A DNA stretch of 44,958 nucleotides from Gammaproteobacteria bacterium (GCA_026705345.1 JAPPAV010000135.1:1-44958), one strand, 5' to 3'; shown: positions 7,072 to 16,057, counted from the first letter of the stretch. Notes: generated by a model not told the origin, from the letters alone. Numbers and translations: made by a program.

Positions 7072-7782
7072 ATGTCGGACGGAGAGGCAATTGGGATCGA
7101 GACGCGGCCCCGCCCCCGCGTTCGTTTCGTAGCGGAGCAGCTAGGAGTGCCGGAGGATGAACTGAAGAGTGCCGTCGTGCGGCGGTGGCTGGAGCAGGCG
7201 GATACGCATCCGCTGCGTGCATACCTTGCCCAGGTAGCCTATGACCGGAAAGGGGAAACAAGCGTTGCACTGTGCATTGCATCTGACAGAGACCCCGATG
7301 AACAGCTGGTCGTAGCCGCTGCCGACGAGTTCCGCGGCCTATTCGGACGGCATGAACACCTCGACATTTTCTTCGTGGACGAGCGGCAGGAGAGACGGCT
7401 ACGCCAGGTGTGCTGCCCGTTTTTCAGTTCGGCGCGAGTTGCCGCACCAGACTTTTGGCTACGTTCTTCGGAGGGGTACAACCTAGAAGACCCGAGGGCG
7501 TGCTACAAGGAGCGGCGGCTCTCGGGAGGACACCCAGACGGATACCTGGTGTGCGAAATCGACCCGCCAATCATCGGCCAGGCGTATGGACTTGGTGCCC
7601 ACGATATCGACAGGGTCGTGTTCGCCAGCCGCCATGGGGGAGTCTCGCTATTCCCAATCGGCGAATGGCCCGCGTACGTGCATGTGGCTCGGTTGACTGT
7701 GCATCTGGCCGAGGATGAGTTTGCGCTGAGACCCACCGACCTTCGGCTCATTGCGTGGGCGGAGCTATATGAGAGTCGATAG
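7072..7782 (+). CDS. SseB C-terminal-domain-like protein
   Basis: A 236-residue soluble protein. Residues about 55-120 (VALCIASDRDPDE, FRGLFGRHEHLDIFFVD, CCPFFSSA) resemble the C-terminal domain of SseB (enhanced serine sensitivity) proteins, a fold often found in immunity proteins and antitoxin-like contexts. The second half (DPRACYKERRL, DGYLVCEIDPPI, DRVVFASRHGG, WPAYVHVARL) is a separate beta-rich domain that I cannot name. It is the last gene of the same-strand array before the metabolic operon. A role as immunity protein is inferred from position. Confidence 0.5.
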   Translation: MSDGEAIGIETRPRPRVRFVAEQLGVPEDELKSAVVRRWLEQADTHPLRAYLAQVAYDRKGETSVALCIASDRDPDEQLVVAAADEFRGLFGRHEHLDIFFVDERQERRLRQVCCPFFSSARVAAPDFWLRSSEGYNLEDPRACYKERRLSGGHPDGYLVCEIDPPIIGQAYGLGAHDIDRVVFASRHGGVSLFPIGEWPAYVHVARLTVHLAEDEFALRPTDLRLIAWAELYESR

Positions 7783-8033
7783 GAGGTCGCCCCGGGTGGT
7801 GCGCTGTCCGCTCCTGTGGCCCGGATTCGCGGCGCGCGGGCGTTGGGTGCGACCGTGGACGTGGGACGGCACAAGCCCGTCCCCGATGGTGTCTCCGCAG
7901 CCGCGTCCTCGCCACCAAGGACTTGCTGTGCACCCAGCAGCCGTGCGCGGCTAGACGCCGCGGCGCACCGCTGGACGCAGTGCGGCTGAGTTGCTAAAAA
8001 GACCTATTGTCTTAAGCGAAGGTCTGGCTAGCC
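7783..8033. other. Boundary spacer with a degenerate palindromic repeat
   Basis: This 251-base gap separates the immunity array from the catabolic operon. It holds an imperfect copy of the dispersed palindrome (GGGACGGC, ACAAG, CCCGTCCC at 7863-7883), the only copy near the array. No convincing gene or promoter was seen. Confidence 0.5.
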
Positions 8034-9131
8034 ATGTCAAGTTTGCTGCCGAAGCGCGTCACCATCACCGACGACACCATGCGGGAGGGCCTGCAAATCG
8101 AGAGCCCCGACATCCCGGTGTCCGAGAAGCTCCGACTCCTCGACGCCTTGGGCGAGACCGGAGCGAAGGTGATCTCCATCGGTTCCTTCGCGCACCCCAA
8201 GTGGACGCCGTCGATGGCTTGCATCGACGAGATCGCCCAGCAGTTCGTGCCCAAGCCCGGCATCAGGTACACGGCGGCCGTCTTCAACAAGAAGGGCTTC
8301 GACAGGGCGGATTCGTACTACCCGAAGATCGACGTCCGCGGCCGCCGCTTTGGAACCCATGTGGAACTCTGCGATTCGTTCGCGCGGCGCAACTACAACC
8401 GTACGCAGGCCCAGCAGATCGCCGGTATGGACGGATCCATTGCCGGTGCCAAGGCCGCAGGTGCCGAAACCGCGTCCGTGGCGCTCGGTAATCCGTTCGG
8501 CTCCAACTTCGAAGGGCCGTTCAGCCTCGAGACGCGCATGGAGTTCCTGGGGATGATGGTCGACAAGTGGCACGACGCCGGCATCCGGGTCACGAAGGTG
8601 TCCTTCCTCGACGCGATGGGCTGGAACATGCCCCATGAGGTTCGCGAAACCTTGACCGCCATCCGGGACCGATACCCGGAAGTGGAGACCTTCCACATGC
8701 ACCTCCACAACACGCGTGGCGCGACCATGGCGAGCTTCTACGAAGCGCTGATGCTCGGTGCCACCGAGTTCGATACCTCCATCGGGGGCATGGGCGGTTG
8801 TCCGTACTGCGGCAACGGTCGTGCGGCGGGCCATGTGCCCACCGAGGATTTCGTCCACCTTTGCCACGAGATGGGCATCGAGACCGGCTACGATCTCGAC
8901 AAGCTGATCGAGGCCGCCGCGATTGCGGAGGAGGTGGTCGGCCACCCGTTGTGGGGCCATGTGTCGAAGGCGGGTCCGCGACCGCACGACAACGAGCTGT
9001 ATCCGCTGGAGATGCCGTTCGTCGAGACCCTGGAGGAAGCCGCACACTTCCGCAATGGTCCGGCGGTCTACGAGGGGCAGATTTCGCCGTGGCAGCAGGG
9101 CAGCGCCTTGATCGGAGGAGCGCAAGCCTAG
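8034..9131 (+). CDS. HMG-CoA lyase-like enzyme (HMGL/DRE-TIM metallolyase family)
   Basis: A 365-residue TIM-barrel lyase or aldolase. The N-terminal metal/substrate motif is DDTMREGLQ (residues 13-21). The metal histidines are in HMHLHN (221-226). The active-site loop GGCPYCGNGRAAGHVPTED carries Cys256 where HMG-CoA lyases have their catalytic loop cysteine. It is longer than typical HMG-CoA lyase (about 300 aa), and its loop differs from the usual GGCPYA..GN form. The substrate may therefore be HMG-CoA or a related 3-hydroxy-3-methyl acyl-CoA. It heads an operon with a biotin-dependent carboxylase and an enoyl-CoA hydratase, the gene set of leucine (liuE-B-D-C) or acyclic terpene degradation. 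Confidence 0.8.
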   Translation: MSSLLPKRVTITDDTMREGLQIESPDIPVSEKLRLLDALGETGAKVISIGSFAHPKWTPSMACIDEIAQQFVPKPGIRYTAAVFNKKGFDRADSYYPKIDVRGRRFGTHVELCDSFARRNYNRTQAQQIAGMDGSIAGAKAAGAETASVALGNPFGSNFEGPFSLETRMEFLGMMVDKWHDAGIRVTKVSFLDAMGWNMPHEVRETLTAIRDRYPEVETFHMHLHNTRGATMASFYEALMLGATEFDTSIGGMGGCPYCGNGRAAGHVPTEDFVHLCHEMGIETGYDLDKLIEAAAIAEEVVGHPLWGHVSKAGPRPHDNELYPLEMPFVETLEEAAHFRNGPAVYEGQISPWQQGSALIGGAQA

Positions 9132-9257
9132 CTCGGAGTAAGGGGCCACTCGGCGACCGTAGACCGACCTCAGGGCGATCGGGGATCTGCAGTTGCACGT
9201 GTTCGTTTTCCGAGGCCGGAGTCCACGAATGGGCGATTCAAGCAAGTAGGGGGAAGA

Positions 9258-11015
9258 ATGTCCGTCATCCAAACGAGTCCCGGCCACGCCGCGCAGCACG
9301 GGGTCAACCGACGTGAAGTCTCGGTGATTCGATCCAGGCTAGACACGCGCTCGGAGCAGTACCAGATCAACCGACGGCAGATGCTGGACAAGCTCGCCTT
9401 CCTGGACGAACTCTATGAACAGGCGGCCGGGGGCGGCGGCCCGGAGGCGATGGAGCGCCTGCGCACCCGCGACAAGATGCCGATCCGGGAACGGGTCGCC
9501 AAGGTGCTCGATCCGGACTCGCCGTTCCTCGAGATCAGCCCGTTGGCCGCCTGGCATTCGCACTACACAATCGGTTCCGGGTTCACCGTCGGCATCGGGG
9601 TCATCTCGGGTGTCGAGTGCGTGATTCTCGGCCACGACCCGTCGGTGCGCGCGGGTTCCATGAACCACTTCAATTCGAAGAAGCTGATGCGCGGCTTGGA
9701 GATCGCCCGCGAGAACCGCATGCCCTACGTGCAGTTCGTCGAATCCGCCGGCGCGGATCTCGGCGCCGGTGGCCGTGGCGGCGGTGGAGGCGGCGGCCCG
9801 CGGCCCAAGCTGACCCCCGAGGAAGAACGTGCCGCGTTCGAACGCGGCGTGATGGACGGATTGCGTGGCTCGACGGGCCACTTCGCCGAGTCGGGACGTC
9901 TGTTCTACGAGATCACGGAACTGTCGAAGATGCGCATTCCGACGATCTCGGTGGTGTTCGGCGTGTCGACGGCGGGCGGTGCCTACCAGCCGGGCATGAG
10001 CGACTACAACATCTTCATTCGCGGTCGATCGCGGGTGTCCCTTGGTGGACCACCCTTGGTGAAGATGGCGACCGGCGAGGATGCCGACGGCGAAGAGCTC
10101 TCCGGCGCCCTGATGCACACCACGCTGTCGGGGCTCGGCGACTACCTGGCGGAAACCGAGGTCGACGGGATCCGCCTGTGCCGGGAGGTCGTGGCGCACC
10201 TCAACTGGCGCAAGCTGGGCCCCGGTCCGAGCCTGCCGCCGGACGAGCCCGTCTACGACAAGGAGGAGCTTCTGGGCATCCTCGGGGAGGATCTGACCAT
10301 CCCCTTCGACATGCGGGACGTCATCGCCCGCATTGTCGACGGCTCCCGGTTCGAGGAATTCAAGCCGCTGTACGGTCCGACGCTGGTGTGCGGCTGGTCG
10401 TCCATCCACGGCTATCCCATCGGCATTCTGGGCAACAACGGGGTGCTGATGTCCGAGTCCTCCGAGAAGGCGTCGCAGTTCATCCAACTCTGCAACCAGG
10501 TGGACGTGCCGCTTCTGTTCCTGCACAACATCACCGGCTACATCGTCGGCACCGACTTCGAGCAGCGCGGCATCACCAAGAACGGCTCGAAGATGATCAA
10601 CGCCGTGTCCAACTCCACGGTACCGCACATCACCGTGATCGTCGGCGCGTCCTACGGCGCGGGCAACTACGGCATGAGCGGTCGAGCCTATGGCACCCGG
10701 TTCGCGTACACCTGGCCCACCGCGAAGATCGCCGTCATGGGTCCCAAGCAGCAGGCCGGCGTCATGACCATCGTGCAGCGGGCCGCCGCCGAGCGGCGCG
10801 GGCTCGAGTTCGACGAACAAGCCGATGCCAAGCGCGTGGAGCGGGCGGAATACCAGTTGGAGGAGGCCTCCAAGGGCCTCTTCGCCACGTCCCGGGTGGC
10901 CGACGACGGCATGATCGACCCTCGCGACACCCGCGACTTCATCGGCATCTCGCTGTCCGCCTGCCACAACAACGTGGTCCAGGGCACCAAGGAGTTCGGC
11001 ACATGGCGGATGTAA
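9258..11015 (+). CDS. Acyl-CoA carboxylase carboxyltransferase (beta) subunit
   Basis: A 585-residue carboxyltransferase of the methylcrotonyl/geranyl/propionyl-CoA carboxylase type, which transfers CO2 from carboxybiotin to an acyl-CoA. Crotonase-fold halves are visible: VQFVESAGADL, then STAGGAYQPGMSDY in the N-half, and LFLHNITGYIVGTDFEQRG, GASYGAGNYGMSGRAY and AVMGPKQQAGVM in the C-half. A Gly-rich insertion (residues about 168-182) with a charged stretch after it sits where LiuB/AtuC proteins have a short loop, so the substrate site may differ. A strong Shine-Dalgarno (GGGGGAAGA) precedes the ATG. Its end overlaps the biotin carboxylase start by 13 bases. Confidence 0.88.
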   Translation: MSVIQTSPGHAAQHGVNRREVSVIRSRLDTRSEQYQINRRQMLDKLAFLDELYEQAAGGGGPEAMERLRTRDKMPIRERVAKVLDPDSPFLEISPLAAWHSHYTIGSGFTVGIGVISGVECVILGHDPSVRAGSMNHFNSKKLMRGLEIARENRMPYVQFVESAGADLGAGGRGGGGGGGPRPKLTPEEERAAFERGVMDGLRGSTGHFAESGRLFYEITELSKMRIPTISVVFGVSTAGGAYQPGMSDYNIFIRGRSRVSLGGPPLVKMATGEDADGEELSGALMHTTLSGLGDYLAETEVDGIRLCREVVAHLNWRKLGPGPSLPPDEPVYDKEELLGILGEDLTIPFDMRDVIARIVDGSRFEEFKPLYGPTLVCGWSSIHGYPIGILGNNGVLMSESSEKASQFIQLCNQVDVPLLFLHNITGYIVGTDFEQRGITKNGSKMINAVSNSTVPHITVIVGASYGAGNYGMSGRAYGTRFAYTWPTAKIAVMGPKQQAGVMTIVQRAAAERRGLEFDEQADAKRVERAEYQLEEASKGLFATSRVADDGMIDPRDTRDFIGISLSACHNNVVQGTKEFGTWRM

Positions 11016-13000
11016 CGATCAAGCCGATCCGCCGCCTGCTGATCGCCAATCGCGGCGAGATCGCGCGACGGATCATCCGCACAGCCCATGAGATGGGTAT
11101 GGCGACCGTTGCGGTTTATGCGGACGGCGATGTAGGAGCGCCTTTTGTCTTGGAAGCGGACTCGGCGATCGCCCTCAACGGCAAGACCTCCGCCGAGACC
11201 TACCTGGATATCGACAAGGTCCTCGGAGCTTGCCGGCGATCCGGTGCCGATGCGGTCCATCCGGGCTACGGTTTCCTGTCGGAGAACGCGACATTCGCCA
11301 AGGCCGTGATCGATGCGGGCCTGCGCTGGGTCGGGCCGTCGCCGGACGCGATCGGCCAGATGGGCGACAAGCTGGCGGCGAAACGGCTGATCGTGGAAGC
11401 TGACGTTCCAACGCTGCCGGCCATCGAACTCACCGCCGACGAAGATCTCGGGGCAGCGGCGGAGAAGATCGGCTACCCGGTGCTTGTCAAGGCGTCGGCC
11501 GGCGGCGGCGGGCGCGGCATGCGGATCGTCGAGACACCCGACGAACTGCCGGCAGCCGTGGAGGGCGCGCGACGGGAAGCCGGGGCGGCGTTCGGCGACG
11601 ACACGCTGTTCCTGGAACGATGGCTCACTGCCGCTCGCCACGTGGAGATCCAGATACTGGGCGACAACCACGGCAACCTGGTTCACCTGTTCGAGCGCGA
11701 GTGTTCGATTCAACGGCGTCACCAGAAAATCATCGAAGAAGCCCCTTCGCCCGCGGTGGACGACGAACTACGGGCCGCGATGGGCGAAGCGGCCGTGTCT
11801 GCGGCGCGGCGCATCGGCTACTCGTCGGCCGGCACGGTGGAGTTCCTGCTTGCCGGACGGGAGTTCTTCTTTTTGGAAGTGAACACCCGCCTGCAGGTCG
11901 AGCATCCCGTGACTGAAGAGATCACCGGTCTCGACCTGGTCCGTGAGCAACTGCGGGTCGCCGAAGGGGAGCCCTTGGGCTACGGCCAGGACGATCTTAA
12001 GTTCAGCGGCCATGCCATCGAGGCGCGCATCTACGCGGAAGATCCCGCGCGGAACTTCCTGCCGTCGCCGGGTACGGTGGACGTGTGGCAGCCCGCTGCG
12101 GATGGCTTGGCGCGCTTCGACTCCGGCGTCGAGTCGGGTAGCGACGTGAGCGTCGAGTTCGATCCGATGATCGCCAAGGTCATCGCCCACGCGCCGACCC
12201 GGCGCGAAGCCGCGGCGCGTCTGGCCCGAGCGCTCGAACGAACGTCCCTACAGGGACTGCGGAACAACCGCGACTTCCTGGTGGCGACGCTGCGCGAACC
12301 GGCGTTCCTTGCCGGGGACACGACGACCGATTTCATCGAACGCGTGGCGCCGGCCCGGATCCGTGACCTGTCGGCGGAGAACCTCGCCGATGCGGTCACC
12401 GCGGCCGTCATGTGTGCGCAGGCGATTCGGCGGGCCAACGCGAAGGTCCTGCGCGGTTTCGCGAGTGGCTGGCGCAACTCGGTGATGCCGCCGGAACGAA
12501 CGACGTTCAAGTACGCCGACCTGGAGATCCCGGTGAGCTACCGCTCGCGCCGGGACGGGACGTTTGCCATGACCGTTGCGGAACAGGACAGGACCGTTGC
12601 CGCGTTCAGCGCGGGCGTCGGCGGGGCGGATCTCGAGATCGACGGACGACGAGTGCAGTTCGCCGTGGCCGGCGGCGGCGAGAAGTGGTTCGTCCACGGC
12701 GCGGACTACGACGTCGAACTCGTCGAATTGCCGCGCCTGCCGCTGCCCGAGCAATACGAGATCAAGGGCGGTTTGACGGCGCCGATGCCCGGCAACGTGC
12801 TCGCCACCCACATCGCGGAAGGCGAGGCGGTGACGGAAGGCCAGCTACTGCTCGTGCTGGAGGCGATGAAGATGCAGCACCGCATCACCGCCCCGTTCGA
12901 CGGCACGGTGAAAGAGGTCCACGTCGAAGAAGGGCAGCAGGTGGACAACGGTGCGCTGCTGGTGCTGCTCGAAGAAGCCGGTGAATCCGGCGAAGGCTAG
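11003..13000 (+). CDS. Acyl-CoA carboxylase biotin carboxylase/biotin carrier (alpha) subunit
   Basis: A 665-residue alpha subunit that carboxylates its own biotin with ATP and bicarbonate. The biotin carboxylase N-domain begins LLIANRGEIARRI. The ATP-grasp glycine loop is KASAGGGGRGM (about 162-172), and the catalytic segment EVNTRLQVEHPVTEE is at about 292-306. The C-terminal biotinyl domain has the canonical EAMKM with Lys623. The ATG at 11003 lies inside the end of the carboxyltransferase gene (13-base overlap, other frame), so the two subunits are co-translated. It resembles MCC alpha (LiuD) or geranyl-CoA carboxylase AtuF; the sequence does not settle which substrate. Confidence 0.9.
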   Translation: MADVTIKPIRRLLIANRGEIARRIIRTAHEMGMATVAVYADGDVGAPFVLEADSAIALNGKTSAETYLDIDKVLGACRRSGADAVHPGYGFLSENATFAKAVIDAGLRWVGPSPDAIGQMGDKLAAKRLIVEADVPTLPAIELTADEDLGAAAEKIGYPVLVKASAGGGGRGMRIVETPDELPAAVEGARREAGAAFGDDTLFLERWLTAARHVEIQILGDNHGNLVHLFERECSIQRRHQKIIEEAPSPAVDDELRAAMGEAAVSAARRIGYSSAGTVEFLLAGREFFFLEVNTRLQVEHPVTEEITGLDLVREQLRVAEGEPLGYGQDDLKFSGHAIEARIYAEDPARNFLPSPGTVDVWQPAADGLARFDSGVESGSDVSVEFDPMIAKVIAHAPTRREAAARLARALERTSLQGLRNNRDFLVATLREPAFLAGDTTTDFIERVAPARIRDLSAENLADAVTAAVMCAQAIRRANAKVLRGFASGWRNSVMPPERTTFKYADLEIPVSYRSRRDGTFAMTVAEQDRTVAAFSAGVGGADLEIDGRRVQFAVAGGGEKWFVHGADYDVELVELPRLPLPEQYEIKGGLTAPMPGNVLATHIAEGEAVTEGQLLLVLEAMKMQHRITAPFDGTVKEVHVEEGQQVDNGALLVLLEEAGESGEG

Positions 13001-13012
13001 GAAGAGACCGTG

Positions 13013-13069
13013 GGGACGGGCTTGTCCCGTCCCGGGAACAGACCGTAGGGGACGGGCTTGTCCCGTCCC
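13013..13069. repeat. Tandem pair of dispersed palindromic repeats
   Basis: Two perfect hairpins, each GGGACGGG-CTTGT-CCCGTCCC, lie at 13013-13033 and 13049-13069. They sit in a near-duplicated unit beginning GACCGT. They lie between the biotin carboxylase and hydratase genes and belong to a family also seen at 7863, 16165-16227, 22912 and 27193. They have no poly-T tail, so an attenuator or mRNA-end role is only possible. Confidence 0.8.
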
Positions 13070-13099
13070 GTGCCCGACCGTAAAGCTAGGGGAGACAGC

Positions 13100-13879
13100 A
13101 TGCCTGAACTGCAAGCCACCATTTACGAGGTGAAGAACGGCGCGGCCTGGATCACGCTGAACCGGCCGCAGAACCGCAACGCGTTATCGGCAATACTCGT
13201 CAGCGAGCTCTACGACCATCTGCTCGCGGCGAACGACGATCCCGCCGCGCGTTCCATCGTCATCACGGGCACCGATCCGGCTTTTTGCGCCGGCGCGGAT
13301 CTCAAGAGTCCTCCCGGCGCCTCGGTGGAGGGTCGCCGGGCGGTGCCGTATCCGCAGGTGCTGACCACCATCCAGGACAGCCCGAAGCCGGTTATCGCTG
13401 CCGTCAACGGGGCCGCGTTCGCCGGCGGCCTGGGCCTCGTCGGGGCGGCCGATATCGTGATTACCGCCGAGGAGGTCCAGTTCAGCTTCAGCGAAGTGCG
13501 CATCGGCGTGATCCCGGCCGTGATCTCGGTGGTCTGCATTCCGAAGCTCGGTACCCACCATGCGATGCGCCTGTTCGTCACGGGCAAGCGCTTCACGGGC
13601 GCCGAGGCCGTGGAGATGGGTTTTGCACATCGCGCGGTGCCGAGGGCGGAACTGGAGGCCGCCGTGAACGAGGAGATCGACATGATCAACCGCGGTGGAC
13701 CCAACGCCGTGGTCGAGTGCAAGAAGCTCGTCCGGCGTGTCCCGCTCCTGAACCGCGAGGACGGCTTTGCCGAGACCGCCGAATGGAGTGGCCGGATGTT
13801 CCGCAGCGAGGAAGGGGCGGAAGGCATGGCAGCGTTCCGGGAGAAACGAGACGCGGCTTGGGTTAGCAGCGAGGAATGA
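13100..13879 (+). CDS. Enoyl-CoA hydratase/isomerase family protein
   Basis: A 259-residue crotonase-fold enzyme. The CoA/oxyanion motifs are AFCAGADLK and NGAAFAGGLGLVGAADIVI. FSEVRIGVIPA supplies the glutamate equivalent to the second catalytic Glu of hydratases, while the first catalytic Glu position appears replaced. This is seen in several methylglutaconyl- and isohexenylglutaconyl-CoA hydratases (LiuC/AtuE-like) as well as in isomerases. The ATG at 13100 follows an AGGGGAG Shine-Dalgarno. It probably acts between the carboxylase and the lyase of this operon, hydrating the 3-methylglutaconyl-type product. The frame is open upstream through the palindromes, but those codons are not part of the family. 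Confidence 0.8.
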   Translation: MPELQATIYEVKNGAAWITLNRPQNRNALSAILVSELYDHLLAANDDPAARSIVITGTDPAFCAGADLKSPPGASVEGRRAVPYPQVLTTIQDSPKPVIAAVNGAAFAGGLGLVGAADIVITAEEVQFSFSEVRIGVIPAVISVVCIPKLGTHHAMRLFVTGKRFTGAEAVEMGFAHRAVPRAELEAAVNEEIDMINRGGPNAVVECKKLVRRVPLLNREDGFAETAEWSGRMFRSEEGAEGMAAFREKRDAAWVSSEE

Positions 13880-15405
13880 GGTTTGACGCCGTTCGAATCG
13901 TCGCCGTGTTGCTGGCGGCGATTGTTGTACTCGGCGTTTCAGCGGCGACCCAGCCCGAGCACTATTGCGGCTTCCAAGCCGCTGCTGAACAGGATCCCGC
14001 AACTGGCCTGATCGTCGGCGCCGATGTCCTGGTCCCGGCGGGCACCGGGCGTGGTTATGCCGTCCACTTGCGCTTCAACGGGACGATCGGCGCCGTGGGA
14101 TTGTTCGACGCCGTCCGGGAAGACTACCCGAACGCCGCGGTTCTCGATTGCCGGGGCAGGGCGGTGCTATCCCCCGGATTCGTCAATGCCCATGAGCACC
14201 CGGCCTACAGCTATGCCTATCCAGACCCGAACCTGAACCCAAACTACGCGCACAGGGACGAATGGCGGTTCGGGCTTGTCGGCAAAGTGCAATTGCCTTC
14301 GCCGATACCCTACTACCACGTTCCGGACGGCGAGGAGACGCGTACGGCGGCCTTGGTAGCCATGGAGTTGCGCCACCTGCTTGGCGGTGCCACGACCATC
14401 GCAGGGTCCGGTGGCGTGCCGGGCGTGGTACGGAACGTGGGACTCCACGAACGGCCCGGTGACGTTGTGCTCTACGACTTCGAGGCCGATGTCTCGACGT
14501 TCCCCTTTTCGTATCGGGCCCTTGAAGATCTGGCGGAGGAATGTGCAGGAGGGGCTAGACGCGCCTTCGCCCCGTTGGACGACGACAACCTGACATTCGC
14601 GGCCTATGTGGCCCATGTCGGCGAGGGCCGTCAGGGCAACTGTGCCGCGAGGGGAGAGGTCGGGCGTTTCCTGGAGCGTGCCCGGCGGGTCGAACGACGC
14701 TATTCGATGGTGCACGGCATCGCCACGACGCCAGCGGACTACAAGGCGATGCGCGAACACGACGTGACCCTGGTGTGGTCGCCCAGGTCGAACCTCTCCC
14801 TCTACGGCGAAACGATCGATCTCGAAGCTGCGCTGGCGCAACAGCTGCGGATCGCCATCGCGACGGACTGGTCGCCGAGCGGGTCGTTCAACATGCGCGA
14901 AGAGGCGCGATGTGCCGCCGACGTGGCTGCGTCGGCTGGTGTCGACGTGCCCGCCGACGCGCTGTGGCGGATGGCGACTGCAAACGCAGCCTACGCGCTC
15001 GGGCTGGAACGCGACATCGGGTCCATCCGGGCCGGTTTGCGAGCCGACCTGGTGCTGGTCAAGTCCGGCGACGAGAATCCGTATCGGACAATGCTGACGG
15101 CGCGTAGCGAGGACACGCTCGCGACGTGGATCGATGGCCGGGTCGTGCTGCTGTCGCCGACGATCGCAACGGCGTTTCCCGAACGGGATTGCATGGCCGT
15201 GGCCGGTCTATCGCCCGAGGTGTGCGGCGTTCTCGACGGGTTCGGGTGGTCGGGCGAGAGGTTTGCGTCGCTTGCCGAGGGAACCGTTGCGCTGACCGAC
15301 GCGCGCGGTCAGGCACCTTGTCACGCTAGGGGCGCTGCCCGTGGGCCGTCGCGGTCGCGAACCGACCGGCCATCACCAGGTAGGCCGCCGCCGACAATGC
15401 CGTGA
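13876..15405 (+). CDS. Membrane-anchored amidohydrolase-family protein
   Basis: A 509-residue protein. Residues 7-24 form a hydrophobic signal/anchor segment (VRIVAVLLAAIVVLGVSAA), so the enzyme is probably periplasmic. The amidohydrolase metal motif is NAHEHPAY (His106, His108). Later conserved pieces are GGATTI, SMVHGI, TLVWSPRSNLSLYG and ATDWSPSGSFN, followed by the AYALGLERDIGSIRAGLRADLVL closing strand typical of the family. The start overlaps the hydratase stop by 4 bases (ATGA). The last ~27 residues are Arg/Pro/Ser-rich and are read antisense to the end of the converging permease gene, so they are probably an unselected read-through tail. Substrate unknown. Confidence 0.75.
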   Translation: MRFDAVRIVAVLLAAIVVLGVSAATQPEHYCGFQAAAEQDPATGLIVGADVLVPAGTGRGYAVHLRFNGTIGAVGLFDAVREDYPNAAVLDCRGRAVLSPGFVNAHEHPAYSYAYPDPNLNPNYAHRDEWRFGLVGKVQLPSPIPYYHVPDGEETRTAALVAMELRHLLGGATTIAGSGGVPGVVRNVGLHERPGDVVLYDFEADVSTFPFSYRALEDLAEECAGGARRAFAPLDDDNLTFAAYVAHVGEGRQGNCAARGEVGRFLERARRVERRYSMVHGIATTPADYKAMREHDVTLVWSPRSNLSLYGETIDLEAALAQQLRIAIATDWSPSGSFNMREEARCAADVAASAGVDVPADALWRMATANAAYALGLERDIGSIRAGLRADLVLVKSGDENPYRTMLTARSEDTLATWIDGRVVLLSPTIATAFPERDCMAVAGLSPEVCGVLDGFGWSGERFASLAEGTVALTDARGQAPCHARGAARGPSRSRTDRPSPGRPPPTMP

Positions 15406-16057
15406 CGCCGAACAGCATGCACATCACCACGATCTGGTAGCGCACCGCGATCAGGGGCTCGATCCCGGCCAGGATTTGGCCCGTCATCATGCCGGGGAGT
15501 GCGACGAGGCCGACCGCGAACAACGTGTTGACTTGCGGGATCAGCGCCGCGTTCAGGGCAGTCGGCAGGGCTTCGGCGGCGGCGGTGCCGGTGGCGAGCT
15601 CGGCGTCGTAGCGCTCGGCCGCCAGGCTCACCGCGTTCATGGCCGCCGAGAAGATCATGCCGGCCAGCGGAATTGCGTAGCGCGGGTCGTACCACGGGTC
15701 CAGCGACAGAACGCCTTGGGTTACCAGAACCAGGGTTAGCAACCCGCTGGCCGCAACCGCCGCAAACGCGATGGCGTACCGGGATGGGGTACGGCGACCC
15801 AGCGGACGAAGGGCGATCCAGGATGCGACGGCCATCATCACCAGCAGCACGGCAAGCACGATGTACGGTTGGTCGGCATTGAAGATATAGGTCAGCACGT
15901 AGCCGATCACGAGAAGCTGGATGAGCATGCGTGCCGTGGCATAGAGCCCGTTCCACGCGCCGAGCGAATAGCGCACCAGGATCACGATCGCCACGACAAC
16001 CGGTACGAAGGCGACAATGAGCCTCAGCAGGGAGATTTCCGGGATCGAGGATTCCAT
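15326..16057 (-). CDS. FetB/YbbM-type ABC transporter permease
   Basis: A 243-residue integral membrane protein with about seven hydrophobic segments. It matches the UPF0014/FetB family (ARMLIQLLVIGYVLTYIF, MNAVSLAAERYDAEL, ALPGMMTGQILAG, QIVVMCMLFGVTALSA). E. coli FetAB is linked to iron homeostasis and oxidative stress resistance. The partner ATPase FetA is not adjacent on either side. I start at the ATG at 16057, where GGAG lies 7 bases upstream and the family N-terminus begins; an in-frame ATG at 16129 would add 24 unrelated residues. Its 3' end overlaps the amidohydrolase by 80 bases, tail to tail. Confidence 0.8.
   Translation of the reverse strand: MESSIPEISLLRLIVAFVPVVVAIVILVRYSLGAWNGLYATARMLIQLLVIGYVLTYIFNADQPYIVLAVLLVMMAVASWIALRPLGRRTPSRYAIAFAAVAASGLLTLVLVTQGVLSLDPWYDPRYAIPLAGMIFSAAMNAVSLAAERYDAELATGTAAAEALPTALNAALIPQVNTLFAVGLVALPGMMTGQILAGIEPLIAVRYQIVVMCMLFGVTALSAAAYLVMAGRFATATAHGQRP

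Noticed and set aside
9617-11002. Long upstream extension of the biotin carboxylase frame
   Set aside because: It is the shifted frame of the carboxyltransferase gene, Arg/Gly-rich and without family similarity. The true start is the ATG at 11003.
13013-13069. CRISPR-like tandem repeats
   Set aside because: Only two units with a 15-base gap, no spacers of constant length and no cas gene. They belong to the dispersed palindromes.
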